Shown one piece after another: positions 45,468 to 54,929 of a DNA stretch of 64,000 nucleotides. The stretch is taken from assembly GCA_016716225.1 (NCBI GenBank), contig JADJWT010000001.1, forward strand, positions 2,490,501 to 2,554,500, in the 5' to 3' direction. The notes beneath the pieces are model-generated. The model was given only the letters and a program-made list of their open reading frames with translations, made no database searches and had not been told where the DNA came from. Made by a program: the position numbers and the translations under genes. This stretch comes from Ignavibacteriota bacterium (GTDB lineage Bacteria > Bacteroidota > Ignavibacteria > Ignavibacteriales > Melioribacteraceae). Each line of letters begins with the position of its first letter. Position 1 is the first letter of the stretch.

Positions 45468-46871
45468 ATGTTAATTTATAATACGCTGACAAAAAAGAAA
45501 GAAGAATTTATTCCTTTAAATCCGCCAAAAGTTACAATTTATGTTTGTGGTCCAACAATTTATGATTTTTTTCATATCGGAAATGCACGAACTTTTGTTT
45601 CTGCAGATATTATTAGAAGATATCTGGAATATAAAAAATATGATGTAAAGTTTGTGATGAACCTTACGGATATTGATGATAAGCTGATTAAAAAATCCAA
45701 CGAAGAAAATTTACCGGTTGAAAAAATTGCCGAGAAATATGCAGAAGCTTTTTTTGAAGACATTACAAAATTTGGAATTAAGAAAGCAAACATTTATCCC
45801 AAGGCAACCGAACACATGCCGGAAATTATTGATTTAATTCAAAAACTTGTTGATAAAAACTTTGCATATAATGTTGATGGAAATGTTTTTTATGATGTAA
45901 ATAAATTTATTGAATACGGAAAATTAAGTGGAAAAAATTTAGCTGATTTGGAAGCCGGCGCAAGAATTGAAATTAATGAACAAAAGAAAAATCCGTTAGA
46001 TTTTTCATTGTGGAAAAAAGTTAAACCAAATGAGCCGTATTGGGAAAGTCCTTGGGGAAAAGGAAGACCCGGCTGGCATATAGAATGTTCCGCAATGAGC
46101 ATGAAACATTTGGGACAAACAATCGATATTCACATTGGCGGAAATGATTTAGTTTTTCCGCATCATGAAAATGAAATTGCGCAAAGTGAAGCTGCTTGCG
46201 GAAATGAATTTGTAAAGTATTGGATCCATTGCGGATTTTTAAATATCAACCAAGAAAAAATGTCAAAATCACTTGGTAATTTTTTTACTGCAAGAGAAAT
46301 TCTTAAAAAATATAATTCTAATGCAATTAGATTCTTTTTCAGTCAAACTCATTTTTCAGGACCTTTAAGTTTTTCGGAAGATTTAATTGAAGGTGCAGAA
46401 AAAGGTTTGGAAAAAATTCTAAATCTTGCGCAAAAAATTGAAAATTCAAAACCATCAATTGAGTTGGATTTAAATCCTTTTGAAATTGACAGATATTTGT
46501 TTGCGTTTGAAAGTGCGATGGATGATAATTTTAATACATCGCAAGCGCTTGCCGCAATTTATGACTTTGTTAGAGATTTCAATAAATTTTTAACCAAGAA
46601 TGAAAAAATTTCTAAAGAAGTTTTAGCAAACGCAAAAGATTTTCTAAAATCAACTTTAACAGATGTTTTGGGAATTGAAATATTTACTGAAAATTCTGCA
46701 AGAAATTCCAAAGAAGATGAATTGATAAAATTATTTATTGAGTTTAGAACTAAAGCCAAACTTGATAAAAATTATAAACTCGCAGATGAAATTAGAGATA
46801 AGTTGAAAGATTTGGGAATAATTTTGGAAGACAGCAAAGAGGGAACTTCCTATAAAATTCTAAGTAAATAA
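45468..46871 (+). CDS. cysS: Cysteine-tRNA ligase
   Basis: Charges tRNA-Cys. Starting at ATG 45468 behind TATGGAG gives 467 residues, the family length. The zinc-binding N-terminal Cys is in VYVCGPTIYDF and the HIGH motif is FFHIGNARTFV. Later come GRPGWHIECSAMSM and HIGGNDLVFPHHENE, with the remaining zinc ligands, and EKMSKSLGNFF is the KMSKS loop. A TTG at 45444 is in frame but lies on the putative -7 promoter element, so it is unlikely. Confidence 0.96.
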   Translation: MLIYNTLTKKKEEFIPLNPPKVTIYVCGPTIYDFFHIGNARTFVSADIIRRYLEYKKYDVKFVMNLTDIDDKLIKKSNEENLPVEKIAEKYAEAFFEDITKFGIKKANIYPKATEHMPEIIDLIQKLVDKNFAYNVDGNVFYDVNKFIEYGKLSGKNLADLEAGARIEINEQKKNPLDFSLWKKVKPNEPYWESPWGKGRPGWHIECSAMSMKHLGQTIDIHIGGNDLVFPHHENEIAQSEAACGNEFVKYWIHCGFLNINQEKMSKSLGNFFTAREILKKYNSNAIRFFFSQTHFSGPLSFSEDLIEGAEKGLEKILNLAQKIENSKPSIELDLNPFEIDRYLFAFESAMDDNFNTSQALAAIYDFVRDFNKFLTKNEKISKEVLANAKDFLKSTLTDVLGIEIFTENSARNSKEDELIKLFIEFRTKAKLDKNYKLADEIRDKLKDLGIILEDSKEGTSYKILSK

Positions 46872-46876
46872 AATTT

Positions 46877-47248
46877 GTGAAAAATATTTTGATAATTTCT
46901 GCAATTGTAATTTTTGCAATTTTTCTTTCTCTTTTAATTTGGAATTATTTTTTCTCTATCTACGAAGTTAAATTTTCCACAAGTTTTCAAAATTCAATAC
47001 TTAAAACTGATTCTGAAAATTTTATTGAATTTTACGGAATAAATTCATTCGGACAAAATCTTAGTTTTAGAAACTTGGAAATGACATTTGAAATTCTTGA
47101 AGGTAAAGAATTAGTGAATGAAATTAAAAAAAAATCTAACAAAGTTTTTATTTCAACAAATCAAATTGAAGGAAAAGTTGTTCTAAAAGTGAATTCAAAA
47201 TTTTCACTTAATCCGACAATTATTTCAATTAATATTAAAAATTTATAG
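46877..47248 (+). CDS. Small membrane-anchored protein of unknown function
   Basis: No family recognised. The 123 residues begin at GTG 46877 with a single N-terminal membrane helix (ILIISAIVIFAIFLSLLIWNYFF). A small beta-rich domain facing the periplasm follows (KVVLKVNSKFSLNPTIISINI at the end); its layout, with an ELVNEI turn, is reminiscent of immunoglobulin-like or Big-type folds, but that is a weak impression. It follows cysS by 5 bases, which suggests cotranscription. Confidence 0.6.
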   Translation: MKNILIISAIVIFAIFLSLLIWNYFFSIYEVKFSTSFQNSILKTDSENFIEFYGINSFGQNLSFRNLEMTFEILEGKELVNEIKKKSNKVFISTNQIEGKVVLKVNSKFSLNPTIISINIKNL

Positions 47249-47403
47249 TAATCGTAAAGAAAAATTTGTCTATTAAATTATACATTGAGTTTACTAATTT
47301 GTACAAAATCTTTGAAAATTGATTAAAAAAAGGAAGAAATACATACTTTTTTTGGCTCAAAATTTGAGTTTATAGTTTTGATTTAATACAACGAGGTAAA
47401 AAA

Positions 47404-48555
47404 ATGAAAACATATATTTATTTAGCAATCTTCGTTTTTACTTTATCTTTAACCGGATGTTACACAGAAATCGGTTATGATTATGAGCGTGAAGCATATT
47501 GGGATAAAGTGGAAAAAAAACAACCGGTTCAATATGAAGAAGATGATACAACACAATATGTTGATGAAGAATTTTCAGATTCAACTGATTATTACTCAGA
47601 TGAAAATTATGATGGAGAAAATTATAATAACGAAGAATATTATGATGATTCTAGTTATGATTCAAGACCTTACAGATTTTACGATTATTACTATCCCGGT
47701 GTAAGCTATAGATTTTATACAAGATATTATGATCCTTGGTGGGATGGATGGTGGTCATGGAGATATTATACATATGATCCATTCTATTTTTCATATTATC
47801 CGATTTATAGAAATTATTACTACGGATGGTACGGCGGTGGTTATTATGATTATTATTATCATTATCCGGTAACACATTATTTCAGTAAAACAAAACATAG
47901 AACAAATTATGATTCAAGGTTGAGAGATAATAACGGCGGTAGAAATTATATTTCTGATAGAGCAACCAGAAGTTCAGGAACTGCCAACAGAACAACAAGT
48001 CTATCAAAAAGTAGAGAAAATATTTCCATAAATAAGGAAAGATCAACAAGAAATTCTTCTGATATAAATATTTCGCGTGAAAGAACGTCTAAATCTTTTG
48101 ATTCAAAGATTGATTCTAGAAAAATTTCTAGATCTGATAGAAATACAACAAATGATCAAAGTGTAAATAAAAGATCAAGTTCTAAAAATTATGAGAGCAA
48201 AAATTCCACAAATGTGGAAAGAGAAAATTCCGTTAGATCAAATTCAGGTGATAGAAGTTCATACAGAACTCAGAAAAGTTATAAAACAAAAAATAGTACA
48301 ATGAGCAAACCGAATGTTAGGTCATATGATAACAGATCAAGTTCTAATAAAAGCAGCGGCTCAAAAAGTTATTCATCACCTTCAAGATCAAGTAATTCCG
48401 GAAGTTCAAGTTATTCAACTCCATCAAGAAGCAGTGGATCAAGTTCCGGCAGCTATTCATCTGGAAGTAGATCAAGCTCTGGAAGTAGTTCATCAAGCGG
48501 AACTTCATCAAGAAGCAGTGGAAGTTCAAGTGGCGGAAGCGGAAGAAGAAGATAA
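47404..48555 (+). CDS. Low-complexity lipoprotein: acidic, Tyr/Trp-rich, then Ser/Arg-rich
   Basis: No known family. A 383-residue lipoprotein (LSLTGCYTE, Cys at about 19) in three compositional blocks: an acidic Asp/Glu/Tyr block (about 25-85), a strikingly aromatic Tyr/Trp/Gly block (about 85-160, with WWDGWWSWRYY), and a Ser/Arg/Asn block that ends in SGSSSG-type repeats and GRRR. Expected to be surface- or periplasm-exposed and largely disordered in its second half. An AACGAGGTAAAAAA precedes the ATG. A TACTTTTT (47344-47351) with a TTG 22 bp upstream may be its promoter. Polycation/polyanion character suggests matrix or RNA/polysaccharide contact, which is speculative. Confidence 0.75.
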   Translation: MKTYIYLAIFVFTLSLTGCYTEIGYDYEREAYWDKVEKKQPVQYEEDDTTQYVDEEFSDSTDYYSDENYDGENYNNEEYYDDSSYDSRPYRFYDYYYPGVSYRFYTRYYDPWWDGWWSWRYYTYDPFYFSYYPIYRNYYYGWYGGGYYDYYYHYPVTHYFSKTKHRTNYDSRLRDNNGGRNYISDRATRSSGTANRTTSLSKSRENISINKERSTRNSSDINISRERTSKSFDSKIDSRKISRSDRNTTNDQSVNKRSSSKNYESKNSTNVERENSVRSNSGDRSSYRTQKSYKTKNSTMSKPNVRSYDNRSSSNKSSGSKSYSSPSRSSNSGSSSYSTPSRSSGSSSGSYSSGSRSSSGSSSSSGTSSRSSGSSSGGSGRRR

Positions 48556-48607
48556 ATATAGTTTGAATTTCTGTTTAGAATAATGAATTTTTTTGGAGAA
48601 TATTGTA

Positions 48608-50053
48608 ATGAGAATTAAAAAATATATTTTTATCGGAATTTTGTTGCTCAATTTCTCGAATTTTATTTTTGCACAAAATTATAACGATGCTTATAGATTG
48701 AGCGAGCAAACAATTGATTTTGATGCAAAAACTCTTGCTTTTGGAAACAGTTCAATTGCATCATTCGGAAATTTTTCAAGTGCACTTATAAATCCAGCCG
48801 GACTTGCAACTATTAAAAAAAGTCTTTTAAATTTTGGAATTAATACAAATTCATTTAAGAATAATGGAGTAATGTTTAATTCTTCAATTGGATCAGAAAA
48901 AAGTAACAACAACACAAATCAATTTGGATTAGTATTTCCTCTTCCAACAAAAAAAGGAAGTGCGGTAATTGCTTTTGGATACAACCAAGCTAATGATTAT
49001 AACGCATTTGTAAAATTTGATGGATTTAATTCCGGCACAAATTCAATGATTCAAGAATTAACAAATGATAATGATGATTTGGCTTATGAATTATATTTAA
49101 GTTATCCTACTTATAAACCTAATGGTGATTATGATGGTGATGAAACAAATATTAATGGAAGACTTAATCAAAGCGGTTCAATAGATGAACAAGGAAGTTT
49201 AAACAGTTGGGTTATGTCTGGTGCATTTGAAATTTCTAAAAATGTATTTATCGGCGGTACATTAAATTTACTTTCCGGAAATTATAAACGAAACAGATCT
49301 TATTGGGAAGACGATGTAAATAATTTTTACAACGGATATTTAGATCCGCAAGATTCAAGTACTTTTGATTTTCAATCATTTTATTTAAATGATATTGTTG
49401 ATTGGGAAATTAGCGGATATGATTTTCGATTAGGATTACTTTATAAAATGAACGAAATGTTAAATTTTGGTGCAACTATTAAATTCCCAACAAATTATAC
49501 AATTTCGGAAGTTTATTCGGTTTACGGCGAATCAGAATTTGCTGATGCGGGATATTATGTTGAATATCCCGGTAATGAATATGAATATGGAATTTCCTCT
49601 CCAATGGAAATTAGCGGAGGAGTTTCGGCTTCCTTACCTTTTGTAAATCTGAATGCCGGATTGAAATTTATCGATTATTCACAATTGGAATTTACAGACG
49701 GTTTTGATGATAATGATCTAGATGATAAAAATGCTGAAATAATTGAATATTTAGAAAATGTTGTGAACTATAATTTCGGTGCAGAAATCACTTTACCATA
49801 TCCGGCAATGAAATTAAGAGGTGGATTTATTTATCATCCCTCACCATTTATTGGAGATGTTTCAGATTATGATAAAAAATATTTTACAGCCGGTATTGGG
49901 TTACCTCTTTCTAAAAACTTAATTATTGATTTTGCATATTTGCACGGATGGTGGAATAATTTCGGAGATAACTACGGAACTAATCTTTCAAGATTTAATC
50001 AAGAAATTACACTCAATAAATTTGGAATAACAATAAATTATATATTTATGTAA
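48608..50053 (+). CDS. OmpP1/FadL-like outer-membrane barrel protein
   Basis: About 481 residues from ATG 48608 (behind TTGGAGAAT). Signal peptide: KYIFIGILLLNFSNFIFA-Q. The mature start (AYRLSEQTIDFDAKTLAFGNSSIA and SALINPAGLA) is the form shared by FadL/OmpP1 and PorV-like proteins of Bacteroidota. Long alternating strands follow, with a terminal NKFGITINYIFM. FadL proteins move hydrophobic molecules through the outer membrane, PorV-like ones take part in type IX secretion; the sequence does not decide between them. A terminator hairpin follows. Confidence 0.78.
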   Translation: MRIKKYIFIGILLLNFSNFIFAQNYNDAYRLSEQTIDFDAKTLAFGNSSIASFGNFSSALINPAGLATIKKSLLNFGINTNSFKNNGVMFNSSIGSEKSNNNTNQFGLVFPLPTKKGSAVIAFGYNQANDYNAFVKFDGFNSGTNSMIQELTNDNDDLAYELYLSYPTYKPNGDYDGDETNINGRLNQSGSIDEQGSLNSWVMSGAFEISKNVFIGGTLNLLSGNYKRNRSYWEDDVNNFYNGYLDPQDSSTFDFQSFYLNDIVDWEISGYDFRLGLLYKMNEMLNFGATIKFPTNYTISEVYSVYGESEFADAGYYVEYPGNEYEYGISSPMEISGGVSASLPFVNLNAGLKFIDYSQLEFTDGFDDNDLDDKNAEIIEYLENVVNYNFGAEITLPYPAMKLRGGFIYHPSPFIGDVSDYDKKYFTAGIGLPLSKNLIIDFAYLHGWWNNFGDNYGTNLSRFNQEITLNKFGITINYIFM

Positions 50054-50078
50054 AATAATTTCTCTTTGATTTGTAAAC

Positions 50079-50110
50079 AAAAGCACCTTATTTTCTTGGG
50101 TGCTTTTTTT
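50079..50110 (+). terminator. Rho-independent terminator after the barrel gene
   Basis: AAAAGCACC (50079-50087) pairs with GGTGCTTTT (50099-50107), followed by more T to 50110. It lies between the barrel gene and rsgA and would be inside rsgA if that gene began at the ATG at 50066. Confidence 0.85.
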
Positions 50111-50128
50111 ATTAATAGGAGAATTTTT

Positions 50129-51082
50129 ATAAAAGGAAGAATTGTTAAAATAGAAAGTAAAGATTACTATGTACAAATTTCTGATAACGAATTTTTAAGA
50201 TGTTCTTTACGCGGAAAATTTAAAAAGGAATTTAATTTAAAAAAAGATAAACTTCTAACACTTGATTTTGCCTCACTTGGTGATTGGGTTGAAGCAAGTA
50301 AAATTTCTGATGGAATTGGAGTAATTGAATCAATTTATGAAAGAAAAAATTATTTATCGCGTAAAGCCGGAAAACTAAGAGGATCATTAAAAAGAGGAAA
50401 AAGATTAGAGCAAATAATAGCTTCAAATATTGATCAACTTTACATTGTTTCAAGCATAACTTTTCCGGATTTTAATAATAGATTTATTGATAGAGTAATT
50501 GTTGCCGCAGAAAGTGCAAATATTGATTTTACGATAATTATTAATAAAATAGATTTAGATATTAATAATTTCTCTAAACACTGGGAACAATTTTATAAAT
50601 CAATTGGTTATAGCGTTTTAAGAGTAAGTGCAAAAAACGGTGAATCAATTCAGGAATTAAAAGAAAATCTATTAGGAAAAGTTAATTTATTTTGGGGACA
50701 ATCCGGAGTTGGAAAATCTTCAATATTAAATTCTATGTTTCCGCATTTGGATTTTCGTGTTGGTGAAGTTAGCAATTATTCACAAAAGGGAATTCATACA
50801 ACCGTAACCGGCGAATTCAAAAAAGTTTCTGAAAATACTTTTATTGTTGATACTCCGGGAATTAGAGAAATAGATCCGTATGGAATAAAGAAAGAAGATT
50901 TATCACATTACTTTTTGGAGTTTAAACCTTTTTTGCATAACTGTAAATTTAGCACTTGTAATCATGATCATGAACCGGATTGTGCAATAATTGAAGCTGT
51001 TGAGAAAGATTTGATTTCTTTGGAAAGGTATCAGAGTTATTTAAACATTCTCAACACAATAGAAGATGATATGTTTTATTAA
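50129..51082 (+). CDS. rsgA: Ribosome small-subunit-dependent GTPase A (non-ATG start)
   Basis: RsgA is a circularly permuted GTPase that assists late assembly of the 30S subunit. An OB-fold (about 1-70 of the product) is followed by the permuted motifs NKIDLD (G4), FWGQSGVGKSSILN (Walker A), DTPGIREID (G3) and a C-terminal zinc site CKFSTCNHDHEPDC. The family N-terminus (GRIVKIESKDYYVQI) begins near codon 50135. The only in-frame ATG upstream, at 50066, lies ahead of and through the previous gene's terminator hairpin and would add 21 unrelated residues. An AGGAG at 50117-50121 is ideally spaced for ATA at 50129, so I place the start there; the alternative is an error at that base. Confidence 0.9.
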   Translation: MKGRIVKIESKDYYVQISDNEFLRCSLRGKFKKEFNLKKDKLLTLDFASLGDWVEASKISDGIGVIESIYERKNYLSRKAGKLRGSLKRGKRLEQIIASNIDQLYIVSSITFPDFNNRFIDRVIVAAESANIDFTIIINKIDLDINNFSKHWEQFYKSIGYSVLRVSAKNGESIQELKENLLGKVNLFWGQSGVGKSSILNSMFPHLDFRVGEVSNYSQKGIHTTVTGEFKKVSENTFIVDTPGIREIDPYGIKKEDLSHYFLEFKPFLHNCKFSTCNHDHEPDCAIIEAVEKDLISLERYQSYLNILNTIEDDMFY

Positions 51083-51148
51083 GCAAGTTTACATTTCATT
51101 TAATAATTTTACACGTATTAATTTTTATAATAATTAGGCAAAATTTAA

Positions 51149-52951
51149 TTGATAAAATACATTTATTTTTTACTGGTAATTTTCATCCTTTCTTGTTCAT
51201 CCCACGTTGAAAAGGAAGAACTTAAAAAAGAAATTGTTCAAAACAAAACTTCTAATGCTGATAAAGAAACTGCTGCACAATTATTTATTGATGCCTCAAT
51301 GATGGATATTGAAGGGAAATATGCAGAAGCAATTTTGGATTATCAAGAAGCATTAAGATTAGACCCAAGTGCTGGGATTTATTATGCTCTTGGAAAAGAT
51401 TTTTTGCGTTTGAGTAAAATTCCTCAAGCGTTACTAAATACAAAAAAAGCTGTTGAGTTAGAGTCACAAAATGTTGAATATCTAACTTTGCTTGGAACTA
51501 TTTATTCATTTAGCAGAAATATAGATTCCGCAAAAGCTGTTTTCGAAAAAATTGTTGTTTTAGATCCTCAAGATGTAAATGCAAGATTTAATTTAGCTCA
51601 ACTTAATGAAGCAAACCAGCCACTAAAATCCTTGGAACTTTATAAAGAAATTTTAGCAATTACTGGTCCGGAATGGAATGTTTTATTAAAAATTGCTGAA
51701 CTTAATGATAGACTTGGTCAAACTGATCAAACTGTAAAAACTGTTGAAGAACTTTTGGAACTTAATCCTTCAAGTTTAGAATTGCAGAAAATGCTTGCTG
51801 AATCATACATCAAAACAAATCAATATGAAAAAGCATTAAGTACAGTTAATAATTCTCTGGAAATATTTCCTGATGATATAAATCTAATTGAACTTAAAGG
51901 AAATGCATATGTAAAAATGAAAGAATGGGATAAAGGTTCGGAAGAGTATAAAAAGATTTTAACTAAACCAAATATTCCGTTCGAAATTAAAATGAGAATT
52001 GGAGCAGCATTTTATGCTGAAAGTTTAAATGATTCTTCACTTTTACCAATTGCGTTTAATGTTCTTGAACAAATTGATAAAGATACAGCCGATTGGCAAA
52101 TTAATGCTTTTATGGGAGAAATTTGCAATAAGCAAAAAAATGATTCTTTGTCTCAAAAATTTTTTAGAAAAGCAATTGAACTAGCTCCATTAAACAGTGA
52201 TTTAAGAATTAGGTTTGGACAAATTTTATTTGAAAATGGTGAATACTCAATAGCCGCAAGCGAAATGGAAGATGCTGTTAAAAAGTTTCCAAATGATTTT
52301 GTAATTAATTTTATTCTCGGATTATCTTTAGCACAAAGTTCGGATCATACCGGCGCAATTCCATATTTAAAGAAAGCTGTGGAAATAAATCCTAATGATT
52401 TGAATTCTACAATGTCATATAGTTTTTCTTTACATCAAGCAAAACAAAGTGATGAAGCGTTGAAATATTTGGAAAGAGCTTTGCGAATTGATTCAAAAAA
52501 TATTCAAGCGCTAAGCTTAATGGGAATGATTTATGAAAATAGAGATATGTTTCAAAAAAGTGATAGTATTTATGACAAAACTATTTCTATAGATTCTACC
52601 GATATTTTAACTTTAAACAATTTTGCATATTCACTTGCAGAGCGTGGAGTTCAATTAGAAAAAGCATTGAAAATGGTAAAAGTTGCAGTTGAAAAAGATC
52701 CGGAAAATTCATCATATCTTGATACAATTGGGTGGGTTTATTTTAAGATGAATAAATTTGAAGATGCCAAATATTATATTGAAAAAGCAATTGAATTTGA
52801 TAATAAAAATGCAACTTTACTTGATCATTTGGGAGATGTATATTACAAACTTGAAAATAAGGAAAAAGCAAAAGTACTTTGGCAAGATGCGCTTAAATTA
52901 GATCCCAAAATAGAAAACGTTGAACAAAAAATTTTACAAGGATTGGAGTGA
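51149..52951 (+). CDS. TPR-repeat lipoprotein
   Basis: A 600-residue lipoprotein (FILSCSSHVE, Cys at about 16) made of consecutive tetratricopeptide repeats from residue 45 to the end, recognisable by repeated A-x-x-x-Y/F...P patterns such as YAEAILDYQEALRLDP, PYLKKAVEINP and AKYYIEKAIEFD. About a dozen 34-residue units fit. TPR solenoids bind partner proteins; no enzymatic domain is seen. The start is TTG 51149. It overlaps the DUF4292 lipoprotein by 4 bases, and EnvC follows, so the three probably form an envelope-maintenance operon. Confidence 0.87.
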   Translation: MIKYIYFLLVIFILSCSSHVEKEELKKEIVQNKTSNADKETAAQLFIDASMMDIEGKYAEAILDYQEALRLDPSAGIYYALGKDFLRLSKIPQALLNTKKAVELESQNVEYLTLLGTIYSFSRNIDSAKAVFEKIVVLDPQDVNARFNLAQLNEANQPLKSLELYKEILAITGPEWNVLLKIAELNDRLGQTDQTVKTVEELLELNPSSLELQKMLAESYIKTNQYEKALSTVNNSLEIFPDDINLIELKGNAYVKMKEWDKGSEEYKKILTKPNIPFEIKMRIGAAFYAESLNDSSLLPIAFNVLEQIDKDTADWQINAFMGEICNKQKNDSLSQKFFRKAIELAPLNSDLRIRFGQILFENGEYSIAASEMEDAVKKFPNDFVINFILGLSLAQSSDHTGAIPYLKKAVEINPNDLNSTMSYSFSLHQAKQSDEALKYLERALRIDSKNIQALSLMGMIYENRDMFQKSDSIYDKTISIDSTDILTLNNFAYSLAERGVQLEKALKMVKVAVEKDPENSSYLDTIGWVYFKMNKFEDAKYYIEKAIEFDNKNATLLDHLGDVYYKLENKEKAKVLWQDALKLDPKIENVEQKILQGLE

Positions 52952-53730
52952 CAAACAAGAAAAATTTTATCCTTTACATTTTGCTTATTGTTTCAATTAT
53001 TAGTTGTGTCCCAAGTAAACCAACTTATGAAGAAGAAATTTTAACAGCAGATAGATTAATAAAAAAGTTAGAAGCGAACAGAAGAAAAATTAAAACGTTT
53101 CAAGGTTACGGAATTATTAATGTTGAATCTGAAGAACTTGAAGCAAAAGCAACTTTTGAAGTTTATCTTAAAAAACCCGATTCGCTGAAATTTATAATTT
53201 ACGGTCCGTTTGGGATTGATCTTGCGCAAGCATTAATAACTTCATCTGAATTTGAATTTTATGACGAGATGAAAAATGTTTTGTACAGAGGTAGAAATGA
53301 TAATACAATTCTTAATAAAATTTTTCATATTGATTTGAGCTTTAGTGAATTATTTGATGCTTTTGCCGGAGCTGTTAATCTAACAGATAAATTAAGAATT
53401 GAACCTGATATTTATAAACTTACGGATGAAGAATATCATTTAACTTACTTGGATACTTTAAATAACAAGCAAAGTTTGTATCAAATACAAATTGGGAATC
53501 TCGCAATAAATAATTTTAAACTTTTTAAGAATAAGAAAACATTATTGTTTGATGGTGAATACAAAGATTTTGAAATATTTGATAATGTTGCAATTCCATC
53601 AACAGTAATAATTCAGAATAAAGTTAATAACCAAAAAGTTACAATTGATTACCGAAATATTTCCGTAAATGAAGATTTAGGTAATCTTCAACTTGAATTA
53701 CCAAAAAATGTTAGCGTAAAAATATGGTAA
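52948..53730 (+). CDS. DUF4292 lipoprotein
   Basis: A 260-residue lipoprotein (VSIISCVPSKP, Cys at about 17) fitting the DUF4292 family, whose fold is thought to resemble the LolA/LolB/RseB lipid-binding half-barrel. FQGYGIINVESEELEAKATFEVYLKKP is the characteristic strand pair. A role in handling lipids or lipoproteins at the outer membrane is a family-level guess. It starts at GTG 52948 within the TPR gene's stop region and ends 7 bases into the EnvC gene, both signs of coupled translation. Confidence 0.8.
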   Translation: MTNKKNFILYILLIVSIISCVPSKPTYEEEILTADRLIKKLEANRRKIKTFQGYGIINVESEELEAKATFEVYLKKPDSLKFIIYGPFGIDLAQALITSSEFEFYDEMKNVLYRGRNDNTILNKIFHIDLSFSELFDAFAGAVNLTDKLRIEPDIYKLTDEEYHLTYLDTLNNKQSLYQIQIGNLAINNFKLFKNKKTLLFDGEYKDFEIFDNVAIPSTVIIQNKVNNQKVTIDYRNISVNEDLGNLQLELPKNVSVKIW

Positions 53731-54929
53731 AAAAAGTTCTCCTAATATTTTTATTAATTCCGTTACTCATATTTAGTCAAGATGAAAATAAAATTGGTGA
53801 CAAAAGTAGTGAGTTGAAAAACATACAAAACCAAATCCAATCTCTTGAAGGTGAACTTTCCGAATTAGCAAAAAAAGAAAAAAATAATCTTTCAGTTTTA
53901 AAAAAGTTAGATCAGCAGAATTTACTTTTGAATAAAAGTATAAAAAAACTTGAGAAGGAAGAAAAGCAAAAAGAGCAAAATATTTCTGAACTAAATTATC
54001 AGATTCAAAAACACAAATCACGAATTAAAGCATTGCAGAAAGAATATGGTAGTTATTTAGTTTGGATTTATAAACAAGGTGATAATTCTACACTGAAATA
54101 TTTATTCAATTCAGATTCGTTCAATCAACTTTTAATTCGCTATAAATATTTGGATTACGTTCATAAGGAAAGTGAAAAAAATGTAAATGAATTGCGTGAT
54201 AATCAGATAAAATTGAATGAAGCGAAAAATTTAGTTGAAACAGAACTTTCTGAAAAAGTAAAATTGAAAAATCAGAAATCATCTGAACAAAATGTTTTAA
54301 ACAAAAAAAGAGAAGATAAAAAAGTTTTATTAGCTTCGTTAAAAAAAGATAAAAAAAATGTAAATGTTGAAATTGAAGAAAAAAGAAAAATTGAGATCAA
54401 AATAAAAAAAATGATTGCAGATTTAATTGAAAAGGAAAGAGAAAAGGAAAGACAATTACGTACTGCAAAATTGAAGGGTGAAATTAAAGATTATGATTTT
54501 GATTTCAATTACAGCAGTTTCCAAAATTTTGCACAACTAAAAGGTGTTTTAAGCTGGCCGATTAAATCTCCAAAAGTTGGAAGAAATTTTGGTGAAAACA
54601 AAAATGATAAAACAAAAACCGTAACATTAAATTACGGAATTGATATTATTGCAAAAGACGATAGTGAAGTATATGCCGTTGCAGAAGGTGTTGTAAGCGC
54701 AATTGAATGGATTCCGGGTTATGGAAGTGTTTTAATAATTACACACAGAGATAACTACAGAACAGTTTACGGTCATATTACAGATATAAGCGTTTTGGAA
54801 GGAAATAAAGTTAAAGCCGGCGATTATATTGGAAAAGTAAATGAAAGTCTTGAAGGAAATATTCTGCATTTTGAAATTTGGAATGAAAGAAATTATCAAA
54901 ATCCGCAAGAATGGCTTGTGAAAAAATAG
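53724..54929 (+). CDS. EnvC-like murein hydrolase activator, degenerate M23 domain
   Basis: A 401-residue exported protein: signal peptide (LLIFLLIPLLIFS-Q), a long coiled-coil (about 25-250) and a C-terminal LytM/M23 domain (about 275-401). Two of the four zinc ligands of active M23 peptidases are missing: the first His is N303 (NYGID, with D307 retained), and the HxH motif is I380-x-H382. H351 (YGHITD) is retained. As in E. coli EnvC, it is therefore probably not a peptidase but an activator of N-acetylmuramoyl amidases at the septum. No amidase gene lies nearby. It overlaps the DUF4292 gene by 7 bases, and the flippase gene follows directly. Confidence 0.88.
   Translation: MVKKVLLIFLLIPLLIFSQDENKIGDKSSELKNIQNQIQSLEGELSELAKKEKNNLSVLKKLDQQNLLLNKSIKKLEKEEKQKEQNISELNYQIQKHKSRIKALQKEYGSYLVWIYKQGDNSTLKYLFNSDSFNQLLIRYKYLDYVHKESEKNVNELRDNQIKLNEAKNLVETELSEKVKLKNQKSSEQNVLNKKREDKKVLLASLKKDKKNVNVEIEEKRKIEIKIKKMIADLIEKEREKERQLRTAKLKGEIKDYDFDFNYSSFQNFAQLKGVLSWPIKSPKVGRNFGENKNDKTKTVTLNYGIDIIAKDDSEVYAVAEGVVSAIEWIPGYGSVLIITHRDNYRTVYGHITDISVLEGNKVKAGDYIGKVNESLEGNILHFEIWNERNYQNPQEWLVKK

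Noticed and set aside
47900..48555. Tandem DNA repeat in the Ser/Arg block of the lipoprotein gene
   Set aside because: The repeats are amino-acid low complexity with varied codons; no exact DNA unit recurs at a fixed period.
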